From NCBI RefSeq assembly GCF_018780385.1, contig NZ_JADMJO010000038.1, positions 18,816 through 82,815 of the forward strand: a DNA stretch of 64,000 nt, written 5' to 3'. Shown in pieces: positions 9,677-18,698 of this stretch. The stretch's first letter is position 1; each line of letters starts with the position of its first letter. The DNA is from Hydrogenophaga sp. (GTDB lineage: Bacteria > Pseudomonadota > Gammaproteobacteria > Burkholderiales > Burkholderiaceae_C). The notes below the pieces were generated by a model, which was given only the letters and a program-made list of their open reading frames with translations, searched no databases and was not told the DNA's origin. The position numbers were made by a program, and so were the translations under genes.

Positions 9677-10815
9677 AAGTCATGGTTGTATTCGGCACCC
9701 GCCCAGAAGCCATCAAGATGGCGCCGCTGGTGAAAGGTCTGCAGGCTCGGGCCGGTGAGATTGAAACGGTGGTCTGCGTCACGGCACAGCACCGCGAGAT
9801 GCTCGACCAGGTCCTCAAGCTGTTCGACATCGTGCCCGAGCACGACCTGAACATCATGAAGCCCGGCCAGGATCTCTTTGACATCACCAGCAACATCCTG
9901 CTTGGCCTCAAGGGCGTGTTGCAGCAGGAGAAGCCCGACCTCGTGCTCGTACATGGCGACACCACCACCACGCTGGCCACCAGTCTCGCCGCCTACTACG
10001 CCCGCGTGCCCGTGGGGCATGTTGAAGCCGGTCTGCGCACCGGCAACAAGCACTCGCCCTTTCCGGAGGAGATGAACCGAAAGCTCACCGGGTCCATTGC
10101 CGACATCCACTTCGCCCCCACCGCTGCATCGCGCGACAACCTGCTGCGGGAAGGCATTTCCGCCGACGCCATCCACGTCACCGGCAACACCGTGATCGAC
10201 GCCTTGTTGGCCGTGGTCGATAAACTGCGCAACGACGAAGCGCTGAAAGCCGAGCTGGCGCAACGCTTCGCTTTTCTGAACCCGCAGCGCCGCCTCATCC
10301 TGGTGACCGGACACCGGCGTGAAAACTTCGGTGAAGGTTTTCAGAACATCTGTGAAGCCCTGGCCGACATTGCGGCTGAGCACGATGACGTGGAGATCCT
10401 CTATCCGGTGCACCTGAACCCCAACGTGCGCCAACCGGTGAAAGACATTCTGGCCGCGCGCGGATTGGCCAACGTGCACCTCATCGAGCCGGTGGACTAC
10501 CTGCCATTCCTCTACCTGATGGATCGCTCGTACATCATCGTCACCGACTCGGGCGGCATTCAGGAAGAAGCGCCGTCACTGGGCAAGCCCGTGCTGGTGA
10601 TGCGGGACACCACCGAGCGGCCTGAAGCGGTGGAAGCAGGCACGGTGAAGCTGGTGGGCACATCGCGCGAGAAAATCGTGGCCGAGGCGCGCCGTTTGTT
10701 GGTGGACGCCGATGCCTACGCCACCATGTCACGCGCGCACAACCCCTATGGCGATGGCAAGGCGGTGCAGCGGATCGTGCAGACCGTCTGCGGCTTGCCG
10801 GCCCTGAACCCCTGA
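9673..10815 (+). CDS. wecB: UDP-N-acetylglucosamine 2-epimerase (non-hydrolysing)
   Basis: 380-residue enzyme converting UDP-GlcNAc to UDP-ManNAc in the cytoplasm. Family motifs are [13 protein letters not shown] at the N-terminus, [29 protein letters not shown] and the UDP-binding [11 protein letters not shown] near the C-terminus. Length is normal. It overlaps the preceding glycosyltransferase by 4 bases. Together with wecC at 13395 it gives UDP-ManNAcA, which implies an acidic aminosugar in this EPS. Confidence 0.97.
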   Translation: MKVMVVFGTRPEAIKMAPLVKGLQARAGEIETVVCVTAQHREMLDQVLKLFDIVPEHDLNIMKPGQDLFDITSNILLGLKGVLQQEKPDLVLVHGDTTTTLATSLAAYYARVPVGHVEAGLRTGNKHSPFPEEMNRKLTGSIADIHFAPTAASRDNLLREGISADAIHVTGNTVIDALLAVVDKLRNDEALKAELAQRFAFLNPQRRLILVTGHRRENFGEGFQNICEALADIAAEHDDVEILYPVHLNPNVRQPVKDILAARGLANVHLIEPVDYLPFLYLMDRSYIIVTDSGGIQEEAPSLGKPVLVMRDTTERPEAVEAGTVKLVGTSREKIVAEARRLLVDADAYATMSRAHNPYGDGKAVQRIVQTVCGLPALNP

Positions 10816-10836
10816 GCGGACCACTGCTCCAGGCCC

Positions 10837-12309
10837 ATGCTGTTCACGTCCGCTCTTTTTGCCTGGGTGTACCTGCCCGTCGTGCTGGCCGGCTTTTTCG
10901 TCATCGGAAGATGGTCGGAGCGGGGCGCGGCACTGTGGCTTTTCCTCGCCTCGTTGGTGTTCTATGCAGCTTGGATACCCGAGTTCACGCTGTTGCTGTT
11001 GGTCTCGATCACATTCAACCATGTGGTTGGGCAGCGCATCGGCGCGCAGCGGTCAAAAGCGTGGCTCACCTTCGGCGTGGCCACCAACCTGCTGTTGCTG
11101 GCCTACTTCAAGTACGCGGGTTTTCTGCTGTCCAACATCAATGCGCTGGCGGGCACCGAGTGGAGCCTGGGTCAGATCGTGCTGCCCATCGGCATCTCGT
11201 TCTTTACCTTCACCCAGATCGCCTTTCTGGTGGATTCGTACGCCAAGGGCGTGCGTGAACCGAGCTTTGTGCACTACGGCCTGTTCGTGACCTACTTTCC
11301 GCACCTCGTGGCCGGACCGGTGCTCCATCACGCGCAGATGATGCCGCAGTTCGCGCGCGCGGAAACCTACCGCTTCAACTTCACCAACCTCGGCATCGGG
11401 CTGGGCATCTTTGCGCTCGGTTTGTTCAAAAAAGTGGTTCTGGCCGATGGCGTGAGTCCGTACGCCGATGCCGTGTTTGATGGAGCAGAGGAGGGCAGCG
11501 CCCCCACCACCGAGGAAGCCTGGCTGGGGGCGCTGGCCTACACATTGCAGCTGTATTTCGATTTTTCCGGCTACTCCGACATGGCTGTTGGCCTGTCCTG
11601 GATGCTCAACATCCGCCTGCCGTTCAACTTCAATTCTCCGTACCTGGCCACCAACATCAGCGAGTTCTGGCGGCGCTGGCACATGTCCCTCTCCGCGTTC
11701 CTGCGCGACTATCTCTACATCGCCCTGGGCGGCAACCGGCGGGGAGACGTGCGCCGGTACGCCAACCTGCTGACCACGATGATCCTGGGCGGGCTCTGGC
11801 ACGGCGCGAGCTGGTCTTTTGTGCTGTGGGGCACGCTGCACGGCCTCTATCTCGTGATCCAACAGGTTTGGTCCAGGCTGCGCGGCACCAGCGACATCCC
11901 TCGCGCTCAGCCATCGGGTGCCAGATCCGTGGCCTTCAAGGTGCTGTCCTGGGCGCTCACCATGTTGTGCGTGATGTTCGCCTGGGTGCTGTTCCGCTCG
12001 CCGTCACTGGACGGAGCTCTTTCCATTTACGCGGCCATGTTGAACGTGGTGCAAGTTGAATCGGGCACCGTGCTGTGGAACGCCGGTCTGAATGCGACAA
12101 CAGGTTGGTGGTTTTGCGTCGTCCTGACCGGCGTGGCGCTCTGGCCCAGAAACAGCAACGAGTTGGGCGTCAGCCTGCGGGCCTTGGTCCAGGGGCGAGA
12201 GGCACGGGTGGCTTTTGTGGCCGGTGCCAGCCTCACCTTGATTGCCCTGTTGATCCTGCTTAACAACAGCCGCGGCGTGGCGGGCGCCTTCATCTACTTC
12301 AATTTCTAA
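10837..12309 (+). CDS. MBOAT O-acyltransferase (AlgI-like)
   Basis: 490-residue multi-pass membrane O-acyltransferase resembling AlgI of alginate acetylation. Motifs are FNFNSPYLATNISEFWRRWH and the catalytic GGLWHGASW with His322, the position expected in AlgI-type enzymes. It should move acetyl groups across the inner membrane for O-acetylation of the exopolysaccharide. The next gene encodes an SGNH/AlgX-like partner one base away, so the two form a classic membrane acyltransferase plus periplasmic transferase pair. Confidence 0.93.
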   Translation: MLFTSALFAWVYLPVVLAGFFVIGRWSERGAALWLFLASLVFYAAWIPEFTLLLLVSITFNHVVGQRIGAQRSKAWLTFGVATNLLLLAYFKYAGFLLSNINALAGTEWSLGQIVLPIGISFFTFTQIAFLVDSYAKGVREPSFVHYGLFVTYFPHLVAGPVLHHAQMMPQFARAETYRFNFTNLGIGLGIFALGLFKKVVLADGVSPYADAVFDGAEEGSAPTTEEAWLGALAYTLQLYFDFSGYSDMAVGLSWMLNIRLPFNFNSPYLATNISEFWRRWHMSLSAFLRDYLYIALGGNRRGDVRRYANLLTTMILGGLWHGASWSFVLWGTLHGLYLVIQQVWSRLRGTSDIPRAQPSGARSVAFKVLSWALTMLCVMFAWVLFRSPSLDGALSIYAAMLNVVQVESGTVLWNAGLNATTGWWFCVVLTGVALWPRNSNELGVSLRALVQGREARVAFVAGASLTLIALLILLNNSRGVAGAFIYFNF

Positions 12310-12310
12310 C

Positions 12311-13393
12311 GTGATCAAACGCATACTGCTCCTGTTGTCTGGTGTTCTGGCCGTGATCGTTGCGGCCGAACTGGTCTTGCGCGTCTTGCCGGTGTCCACC
12401 GCCACCCGCACCGACTACCACCTCACGCCCAACCTGCTCACCTACCCACCTCACCACGAATGGACCATGGCCACGGGCTGGGATCTGCGCAATGTGCAGC
12501 ACATGCGCAGCAACAACATGGGGTTCGCGGCCGAGCACGATTTTGTCTCGGGCAGCGACGCAGTGGGCTTGATCGGTGACAGCTATGTCGAAGCGTCCAT
12601 GCTGCCTCCGGCCGACCGACCCGCGGCCCAGTTGGGTCGGGCTCTGGGTGGGCGGTTGGTCTACGCCATGGGTGGTCCAGGCTCTTCTCTGCTGGACTAC
12701 GCCGAGCGCATCGAATGGGCCTATCAGACGCTGGGGCTGCGAACTTTCGTCGTGCTGATGGAGCATGTGGACGCCAGCCAGGCATTGTGCGGCTCCGGCA
12801 ACGTGCATGCACGTTGCCTGCTGCCCGACACCTTGGAGCCTGCCCTGCGCCGGCGCCCTCCATCCAGCCCTCTCAAGGACGTGTTGCGCGAGTCGGCACT
12901 CGCCCAATACGTCAACAGCCAACTCAAGTTCAGCGCATCGCGTCTGACGTCGACCGATTTCTGGGGAACGGGGGCGCCTTCCGAAGCTGCCAAGCCGAAC
13001 ATGGACCCGGCGGCGACTGCGGCTTCAACGGCCCCAGCGCCTCTCGAGCCAGAACAAAAGAAGGTGGTTGACGCGGCAGTGAACGAGTTCTTTCGGCAAT
13101 TCGAGACCATGAAAGACATTCGTGTGGTGTTTGTCATCGACATGAAACGACGCAACCTCGAAACTGGCGGTAACAAACCCGACGAGGGCTACCATCTGGC
13201 CCAACGTTTGCTCGAGCGAGGGCAATTGGTCGTGCGGGGAGAGCCCCTGTATCGCGAGCACCAGCGTCGGTCGACCCTGCGTCTGGACATGGGACCGCAC
13301 GACACGCACCTCAACGGGATTGGCGTCAAGCTGCTCATGGACGCAGCCGCCGAAGTCCTGAAACAGAATTCAAACAACGCGAAAGAGAACTGA
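12311..13393 (+). CDS. SGNH/AlgJ-AlgX-like periplasmic acetyltransferase
   Basis: 360-residue protein with an N-terminal membrane anchor (residues ~3-25) and an SGNH-hydrolase-like fold. Gly89-Asp90-Ser91 in LIGDSY gives the nucleophile, and D331-T-H333 in DTHLN gives the acid/base pair, resembling the DTHW motif of AlgX/AlgJ. It probably transfers acetyl groups delivered by the MBOAT protein to the polymer in the periplasm. A Pro/Ala-rich stretch around residues 225-250 looks like a linker. The start is GTG, one base after the MBOAT stop and without a strong ribosome site, so it is probably coupled. Confidence 0.8.
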   Translation: MIKRILLLLSGVLAVIVAAELVLRVLPVSTATRTDYHLTPNLLTYPPHHEWTMATGWDLRNVQHMRSNNMGFAAEHDFVSGSDAVGLIGDSYVEASMLPPADRPAAQLGRALGGRLVYAMGGPGSSLLDYAERIEWAYQTLGLRTFVVLMEHVDASQALCGSGNVHARCLLPDTLEPALRRRPPSSPLKDVLRESALAQYVNSQLKFSASRLTSTDFWGTGAPSEAAKPNMDPAATAASTAPAPLEPEQKKVVDAAVNEFFRQFETMKDIRVVFVIDMKRRNLETGGNKPDEGYHLAQRLLERGQLVVRGEPLYREHQRRSTLRLDMGPHDTHLNGIGVKLLMDAAAEVLKQNSNNAKEN

Positions 13394-13394
13394 A

Positions 13395-14615
13395 ATGGCA
13401 AGAGAACTGCAAAAGATCGTCGTCATGGGCCTGGGCTACATCGGTCTGCCCACCGCCTCCATGTTGGCAACAAAGGGGCACCAGGTGCTGGGTGTGGACG
13501 TCAACGCCAAGGCGGTGGACACCATCAACTCGGGGCGCATCCACATCGTCGAGCCCGACCTTGACATCCTCGTTCGCTCCGCCGTCAACAGCGGCAACCT
13601 GCGCGCATCGCTCACGCCCGAAGAAGGCGACACCTTCATCCTGGCCGTGCCCACGCCGTTCAAGGAAGAGGGCGGCAACCCCAAGGCGCCCGACCTGAGC
13701 TACGTGGAAGCCGCCACGCGGGCCATCGTGCCCTACCTGCGCGAAGACAACCTGGTGATTCTTGAGTCCACTTCCCCAGTGGGCACCACCGAAGTGATCG
13801 AAAAGATCATCGCCACCGAGCGCCCCGAACTCGCGGGCAAGGTGCACACGGCCCATTGCCCTGAGCGTGTGCTGCCGGGCCACATCCTGCGTGAGTTGGT
13901 TGACAACGACCGCATCATCGGTGGCACCACCAAGGCTGCCATTGCCAAGGCAAGGACGCTTTACAAAACCTTCTGCAATGGCGCGATCCTGGAAACAGAC
14001 AGCCGCACGGCCGAGTTGTCCAAGCTCGTCGAAAACTCGTTTCGCGACGTGAACATTGCTTTCGCCAACGAGCTCTCCATCATTTGCGACCGCTTGGGTA
14101 TCAACGTATGGGAAACCATCGCTCTGGCCAACCGCCACCCCCGCGTCAACATCCTGCAACCCGGGCCAGGCGTGGGCGGGCATTGCATTGCGGTGGATCC
14201 TTGGTTCATCGTGTCTAGCGCCCCTGAAGAGGCGCGCCTCATCCGCACGGCGCGGGAGGTCAACGACTCCAAGCCACATTGGGTGATTGAAAAGGTGCGT
14301 GCCAAGGCACAGCGTTTCAAGGATCCTGTCATCGGTGCCCTGGGCCTCACCTTCAAAGCCAACATCGATGACATGCGCGAGTCGCCGTCCATGGACATCG
14401 TCGAGCACCTGCTCAAATCTGGCATCGGCAAGGTCATGGCCTGCGATCCAAATGTCGCCAAGGACAAGGTCTCGTTTCCCCTGTACGACCTGAAGGATGT
14501 GCTCAAGGAAGCCGACATCCTGCTGCTGCTGGTGGACCATTCCGAATTCACTGCCATTGATCCGCAGGTCATCAAGGACAAGGTCGTGATTGACACCAAG
14601 GGCGTGCTGCGATAG
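13395..14615 (+). CDS. wecC: UDP-N-acetyl-D-mannosamine dehydrogenase
   Basis: 406-residue UDP-sugar 6-dehydrogenase oxidising UDP-ManNAc to UDP-ManNAcA with NAD+. The N-terminal Rossmann motif is MGLGYIGLPTASMLA. The central ELSKLVENSFRDVNIAFANE is the family's lysine/asparagine region, and the catalytic Cys264 lies in GPGVGGHCIAVDPWF. Length and motifs are complete. It starts one base after the preceding stop. It is separated from wecB by the acetylation pair, but the two enzymes act in sequence. Confidence 0.96.
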   Translation: MARELQKIVVMGLGYIGLPTASMLATKGHQVLGVDVNAKAVDTINSGRIHIVEPDLDILVRSAVNSGNLRASLTPEEGDTFILAVPTPFKEEGGNPKAPDLSYVEAATRAIVPYLREDNLVILESTSPVGTTEVIEKIIATERPELAGKVHTAHCPERVLPGHILRELVDNDRIIGGTTKAAIAKARTLYKTFCNGAILETDSRTAELSKLVENSFRDVNIAFANELSIICDRLGINVWETIALANRHPRVNILQPGPGVGGHCIAVDPWFIVSSAPEEARLIRTAREVNDSKPHWVIEKVRAKAQRFKDPVIGALGLTFKANIDDMRESPSMDIVEHLLKSGIGKVMACDPNVAKDKVSFPLYDLKDVLKEADILLLLVDHSEFTAIDPQVIKDKVVIDTKGVLR

Positions 14616-14722
14616 CCCAAAAGGCGATTCATTTCAACGTTCAAGGTGGACAATTTTTAAAAGAGTGTTGAATGTACAAATCGACGATTGACAAGCTTGC
14701 CCATTTCCGGGAAAGGTGAGCA
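14616..14722. other. intergenic region at the border of an AT-rich island
   Basis: 107 bases without a gene. Base composition falls sharply here compared with wecC, and a TTGACA-like hexamer occurs near 14688, but I see no matching -10 at good spacing. The only strong signal is the AAAGGTGAG ribosome site just before the GTG at 14723. Confidence 0.4.
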
Positions 14723-16012
14723 GTGTCTGTTTTTGCGCTGACCTTCCTCGTTGCATACATATCGCTACTGATCATGGCGGTTGTCTCCCGGCCGTTTTAT
14801 GGCTTATGTGCCTATCTGATGGCTTTTTATCTTCACCCCCCCGTCAGATGGTGGGGAGAGGATCTGCCTGACTGGCGTTGGTCTCTGACGGCCGCTGTCA
14901 TTACATTGCTTTCAATTGCAATCAAGAACAAAGGCCGATTTGAGGGATTTCGATTTGTAGAAACCAAGGTGTTTCTCGTGTTCGCAATCTTTGTCTGGAT
15001 ACAGTTGTTGTGGGCTTTGAATGTCAAGATCCATTTGCAATATGCCGAACAAGTGATCAATTTCCTGGTCTTGATATTCTTGATTCAAGGATCTGTTCGA
15101 GATGAAAATGATTTGCGTGCATTTGTCATTATTGCGATGATCGGTTGTAGTTATTTTGGATATTTGGGAATGACCCGATTGGGTGGCGGTCGATTGAATG
15201 GGATTGGAGGGCCTTCCATTGAATCTGCCAATCAAATGTCGCAGCATGTGGCGGCAATCTTGTTTGCCGGGGCCTACTTGATGTTGGCAAAGCACAGGCG
15301 ATTCTGGCACTATTTGCTGCTTGGCTTGTTGTTGGCGGTGCTTGTCAAAACCATTGTGATGGCGGGCAGTCGAGGTGTGTATGTCGCTATTGGACTCACC
15401 GGAGTCCTGATGCTGCTCTTCAGCCCGAAAAGGATACGTCGAAAGCTCTATATACTTGCCGGAATTTCAATTGTTCTGGCATCGATCGAGTTTGGAGGTG
15501 CGCTGTTCAATCGATTTGATACGGTTGCACTGGATGAATACGGTGAAGTGGTGGATTTGAGTGCAAGATCACGGATATATATCGCTGAAGCACAGTTGAT
15601 CATGTTCAAGGATGCATTCCTGTTGGGTCACGGACACCAAGGCACCTTGATCCTGAGTCCCACCTATATCCCCGAGGAATTTCTTACCACCATTACAACT
15701 TCGGAACAGGCCGGGCGTGCTTCACACAATTTTGTGATGTCGCTTTTGGTGGACCACGGATTGATTGGAGCAGGTTTGTATCTTTTCATCATAATACGTT
15801 GTTTGATGCACTTGCCCAAGTTGATAAAAATGGATGTGCGGGAAGACCAGCAAACGCTCCATCTGTTGGTGATCGGACTTTGCATGGGATTGCTGTGTCT
15901 GATGCTCGCAGGCATGACTTCTGACCATAAGAATGCGGAAACTGCCATCTGGTTCTTTGCATTAATACCATTCTATATGTCGAAATTGAAGGAAAAATTG
16001 AATGTTAATTGA
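14723..16012 (+). CDS. O-antigen-ligase-like membrane protein, exosortase A-associated
   Basis: 429-residue membrane protein with about ten transmembrane segments, resembling the putative O-glycosylation ligase of exosortase A loci (TIGR03097; Wzy/WaaL superfamily). The stretch LHPPVRWWGEDLPDWRWSL near the start and the large loop around residues 290-345 with ASHNFVMSLLVDHGLIGAGL fit the superfamily. It would polymerise EPS units or ligate glycan to an acceptor at the periplasmic face. GTG start, decided by AAAGGTGAG upstream. The gene is AT-rich (24 G/C of 60 in bases 15001-15060), suggesting transfer. Confidence 0.85.
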   Translation: MSVFALTFLVAYISLLIMAVVSRPFYGLCAYLMAFYLHPPVRWWGEDLPDWRWSLTAAVITLLSIAIKNKGRFEGFRFVETKVFLVFAIFVWIQLLWALNVKIHLQYAEQVINFLVLIFLIQGSVRDENDLRAFVIIAMIGCSYFGYLGMTRLGGGRLNGIGGPSIESANQMSQHVAAILFAGAYLMLAKHRRFWHYLLLGLLLAVLVKTIVMAGSRGVYVAIGLTGVLMLLFSPKRIRRKLYILAGISIVLASIEFGGALFNRFDTVALDEYGEVVDLSARSRIYIAEAQLIMFKDAFLLGHGHQGTLILSPTYIPEEFLTTITTSEQAGRASHNFVMSLLVDHGLIGAGLYLFIIIRCLMHLPKLIKMDVREDQQTLHLLVIGLCMGLLCLMLAGMTSDHKNAETAIWFFALIPFYMSKLKEKLNVN

Positions 16013-17591
16013 TGGTGCATCAGCCCGAGATCGCATGAGATTGAAGGCGGATATCTGCATCATTGGTGCAGGCGTCGCTGGAATTACGTTGGCAAACGAG
16101 CTGAAGGCCCATTCCCTCAAAGTCGTTGTTCTGGAATCCGGTGGTGATTCGTATGATGAAAAAATTCAAGAGTTGAATGAAGCAGAGAAGGCTGATGGCC
16201 TTCATCCGGATCCTCTGTATTCGAGGTTGAGAGTGTTGGGAGGAACCAGTAACCACTGGTTGAACAACGCTATACCATTTTCAAAGATTGATTTTGAAAA
16301 ACGTGCCTGGATTGAAAACAGTGGATGGCCCATCTCTTATGGCGATGTCGAAAAGTACTATCCAAAAGCCGGAGAGTATTGCGGTGTTGATGCCGATGGT
16401 TACGATCCTGAATATTGGTTGAAACGGTTGGGGCTGGAATCACCCTTTAGTCGCTCGGGAATCATTCAAACAAAGATTGCGAAGGCAGCAAGACCCCCCA
16501 CACGGTTCTTTCAGAAATACGGACCGGATCTCGAGCGTTCTGACCGGATTGACATCTACAAACATGCCAGTCTGGTGGATGTGGTCTTCGACAAAAAGAC
16601 CAAGCAGATCCGTGAAGCATCATTCACCTCAGACGGGAAGATCGTTCACAGCATTGTTGCTGATACCTTCATTCTTTGCATGGGTGGAATCGAAAATGCA
16701 AGGATGCTTCTTCATTTCAACATGAAATATGAGAATGCGCTCGGCAATCAGCACGACAATGTCGGTCGCTATTTTATGGACCACCCAACTGTCAGGCCTG
16801 CGTCGGTGTTTACCACGTCGCCTGAACTGGCGAAGGATCGATCTGCATCATTGGGTGAACGAAATATCGGCTTGAATTTTGAGTATTCGGAAGGCACACT
16901 CCGCGATCACAAAATTACAAATGCCAAATTGTTCTTCTTCAATTCCAATAATTATGATTTGTCTGACGGGATTTCTTCCTTTCATATCCTTAAAGACAAT
17001 CTGATCAAAGGTGAGTTGCCAGACGATGCATTTACCCATTTGAGCAATTTGATTTTCGATATTGATATGGTCGCAGAGGCCATTTCGAGAAAGTCGTTCA
17101 ACAAAAGGATATTTCCTCACGCAGAAGACCTTGCGGGATTTGGGGTTCACGTCATGATGGAGCAGACCCCCAGTCGAAACAACAGGGTCAAGCTTGGGCA
17201 GGCGAAAGATCGTTTGGGTTTGCGAAAAGTGTTGATTGATTGGACACTCGAACAGCGAGACATTGACATGATGTGGTCGGGTCTCCTGTTGCTGGGAAAG
17301 GAATTCGGATTGCATTCACTGGGCAGACTCCGGCTTCTGAAGGAACAGTCAGAGCGAATGTTTGCGGACCAGATGGGTTTTGGTCATCACCATATGGGCA
17401 CCACACGAATGGCTGCGGACGAGAGAACCGGTGTTGTAGACCGCAATCAGTTGGTTTTCGGCACGGCCAATTTGTACGTGGCAGGCAGCTCGGTGTTCAC
17501 CACCGGTAGCCATGTTCCCCCGACATTGACGATTGTGGCGCTGTCACTGAGATTGGCAGATCATCTGGCGATGAAAAGGGCAAAACGATGA
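16002..17591 (+). CDS. GMC-family FAD oxidoreductase
   Basis: 529-residue glucose-methanol-choline type oxidoreductase. The FAD dinucleotide motif IIGAGVAGITLANEL lies at about residues 20-34 and VLGGTSNHW at about 79-87. The C-terminal active-site region has GFGHHHMGTTRM and TGSHVPPTLTIVALSLRLAD. It probably oxidises an alcohol group of a sugar or polyol precursor; the substrate is unknown. It overlaps the preceding gene by 11 bases and the next by 4, and shares their AT-rich composition (25 G/C of 60 in 16141-16200). Confidence 0.85.
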   Translation: MLIDGASARDRMRLKADICIIGAGVAGITLANELKAHSLKVVVLESGGDSYDEKIQELNEAEKADGLHPDPLYSRLRVLGGTSNHWLNNAIPFSKIDFEKRAWIENSGWPISYGDVEKYYPKAGEYCGVDADGYDPEYWLKRLGLESPFSRSGIIQTKIAKAARPPTRFFQKYGPDLERSDRIDIYKHASLVDVVFDKKTKQIREASFTSDGKIVHSIVADTFILCMGGIENARMLLHFNMKYENALGNQHDNVGRYFMDHPTVRPASVFTTSPELAKDRSASLGERNIGLNFEYSEGTLRDHKITNAKLFFFNSNNYDLSDGISSFHILKDNLIKGELPDDAFTHLSNLIFDIDMVAEAISRKSFNKRIFPHAEDLAGFGVHVMMEQTPSRNNRVKLGQAKDRLGLRKVLIDWTLEQRDIDMMWSGLLLLGKEFGLHSLGRLRLLKEQSERMFADQMGFGHHHMGTTRMAADERTGVVDRNQLVFGTANLYVAGSSVFTTGSHVPPTLTIVALSLRLADHLAMKRAKR

Positions 17592-17923
17592 CATCGAGAC
17601 GCGAATTGATTCTTTTGGCGTTGGGATTGAGCTGCTCAGTTTTTGCTTCACCATCGCTGGGCGACTCGAACGGTGGTCCCTTTGTGCAAAGCTGCCTGGA
17701 TCCCAAGTGCGGCAAGGTATTCCTGCATTGGTCCAAACACGAAAAACTCGATCCCGTTAAGTATCTCGAGTCATGTGTCGACATGAATGACTTCATCAGT
17801 ATTTCCGACCGAATACATGAAGACTTTGTGCAAGGCAATATTTATGTGTACGACGGCTTGGTGGCAAGTCGGACAGAAATTGCCTTGCTGGCGAGCTTGG
17901 GTAAAGAGCTTCTACTGTCCTAA
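17588..17923 (+). CDS. small exported protein of unknown function
   Basis: 111-residue protein whose ATG overlaps the GMC oxidoreductase stop (ATGA). The N-terminus, with an RR pair then a hydrophobic stretch ending SVFASPSLG, looks like a signal peptide, possibly Tat. The mature part has three Cys, two of them in a CxxxxC arrangement. The position resembles that of small Tat-exported accessory subunits of GMC-type dehydrogenases such as gluconate 2-dehydrogenase, but I see no recognisable homology, so that link is inference only. Confidence 0.7.
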   Translation: MTSRRELILLALGLSCSVFASPSLGDSNGGPFVQSCLDPKCGKVFLHWSKHEKLDPVKYLESCVDMNDFISISDRIHEDFVQGNIYVYDGLVASRTEIALLASLGKELLLS

Positions 17924-17949
17924 TTCGACAACCGTTCGAGAGCATCAAG

Positions 17950-18663
17950 ATGACAGCTTTGGCCGAAAAATTTCTTAAACATTTTTACTCTGCGAAAACG
18001 CACCCTTACCGCACATTCGAGGAAAGAGTTTCGGAACTCCTTCAGCCTTCCGCTACCTTGCTCGACGCAGGATGTGGACGGGGCATGCCAGTGCTGAGAA
18101 AGTATTTGAATCAGGGCAGCCGCCTCATTGGGGTGGAGATGGTTGAGTTTGTGGATGTACCTGCGGGCATTGAGGCCTTCAATTCCGATCTGGCTCATAT
18201 TCCGCTGCCAGATGAGTGCGTCGATTTGATCATGTCTCGAAGCGTTTTTGAGCATTTAGAGGATCCCGCTGCAGTTTATCAGGAGTTTTATCGCATTCTG
18301 CGCCCGGGTGGGCAGGTGGTATTTTTAACTGCAAATATGTGGGACTATGCGACACTGATTGCCAAAATGATTCCCAATCGATTTCATGCACGCATAGTGA
18401 AAGCGGTCGAAGGACGGCCTGAGGAAGATACATTTCCGATTGCTTACCGTACCAATACCCGAGCAGATGTGCATCGCTTGTCGGCGCAGTCCGGCTTGCA
18501 AGTGAAGTCTTTTGCTTATTTGAATCAATATCCCAACTACTTGATGTTCAATGGTGCCTTGTTCTTGCTGGGTGTTGCATATGAACGGATAACAAGTCGA
18601 TTCAATTTCCTGCAATTTTTGCGCGGCTGGATACTTGTAACGTTGAAGAAGCCAAAGGCATAG
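17950..18663 (+). CDS. class I SAM-dependent methyltransferase
   Basis: 237-residue methyltransferase. The SAM-binding motif I is LLDAGCGRGMPVL at about residues 37-49. DLIMSRSVFEHLEDP follows as the motif IV region, then YRILRPGGQVVFLTAN. The type matches UbiE/Methyltransf_11 enzymes that methylate sugars or lipid precursors in polysaccharide loci. It is the last gene of the first AT-rich island; composition rises again just after it. Confidence 0.85.
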   Translation: MTALAEKFLKHFYSAKTHPYRTFEERVSELLQPSATLLDAGCGRGMPVLRKYLNQGSRLIGVEMVEFVDVPAGIEAFNSDLAHIPLPDECVDLIMSRSVFEHLEDPAAVYQEFYRILRPGGQVVFLTANMWDYATLIAKMIPNRFHARIVKAVEGRPEEDTFPIAYRTNTRADVHRLSAQSGLQVKSFAYLNQYPNYLMFNGALFLLGVAYERITSRFNFLQFLRGWILVTLKKPKA

Positions 18664-18698
18664 ATGGTTGCTCGGTGCGCGACAACGAATAGGACCCC

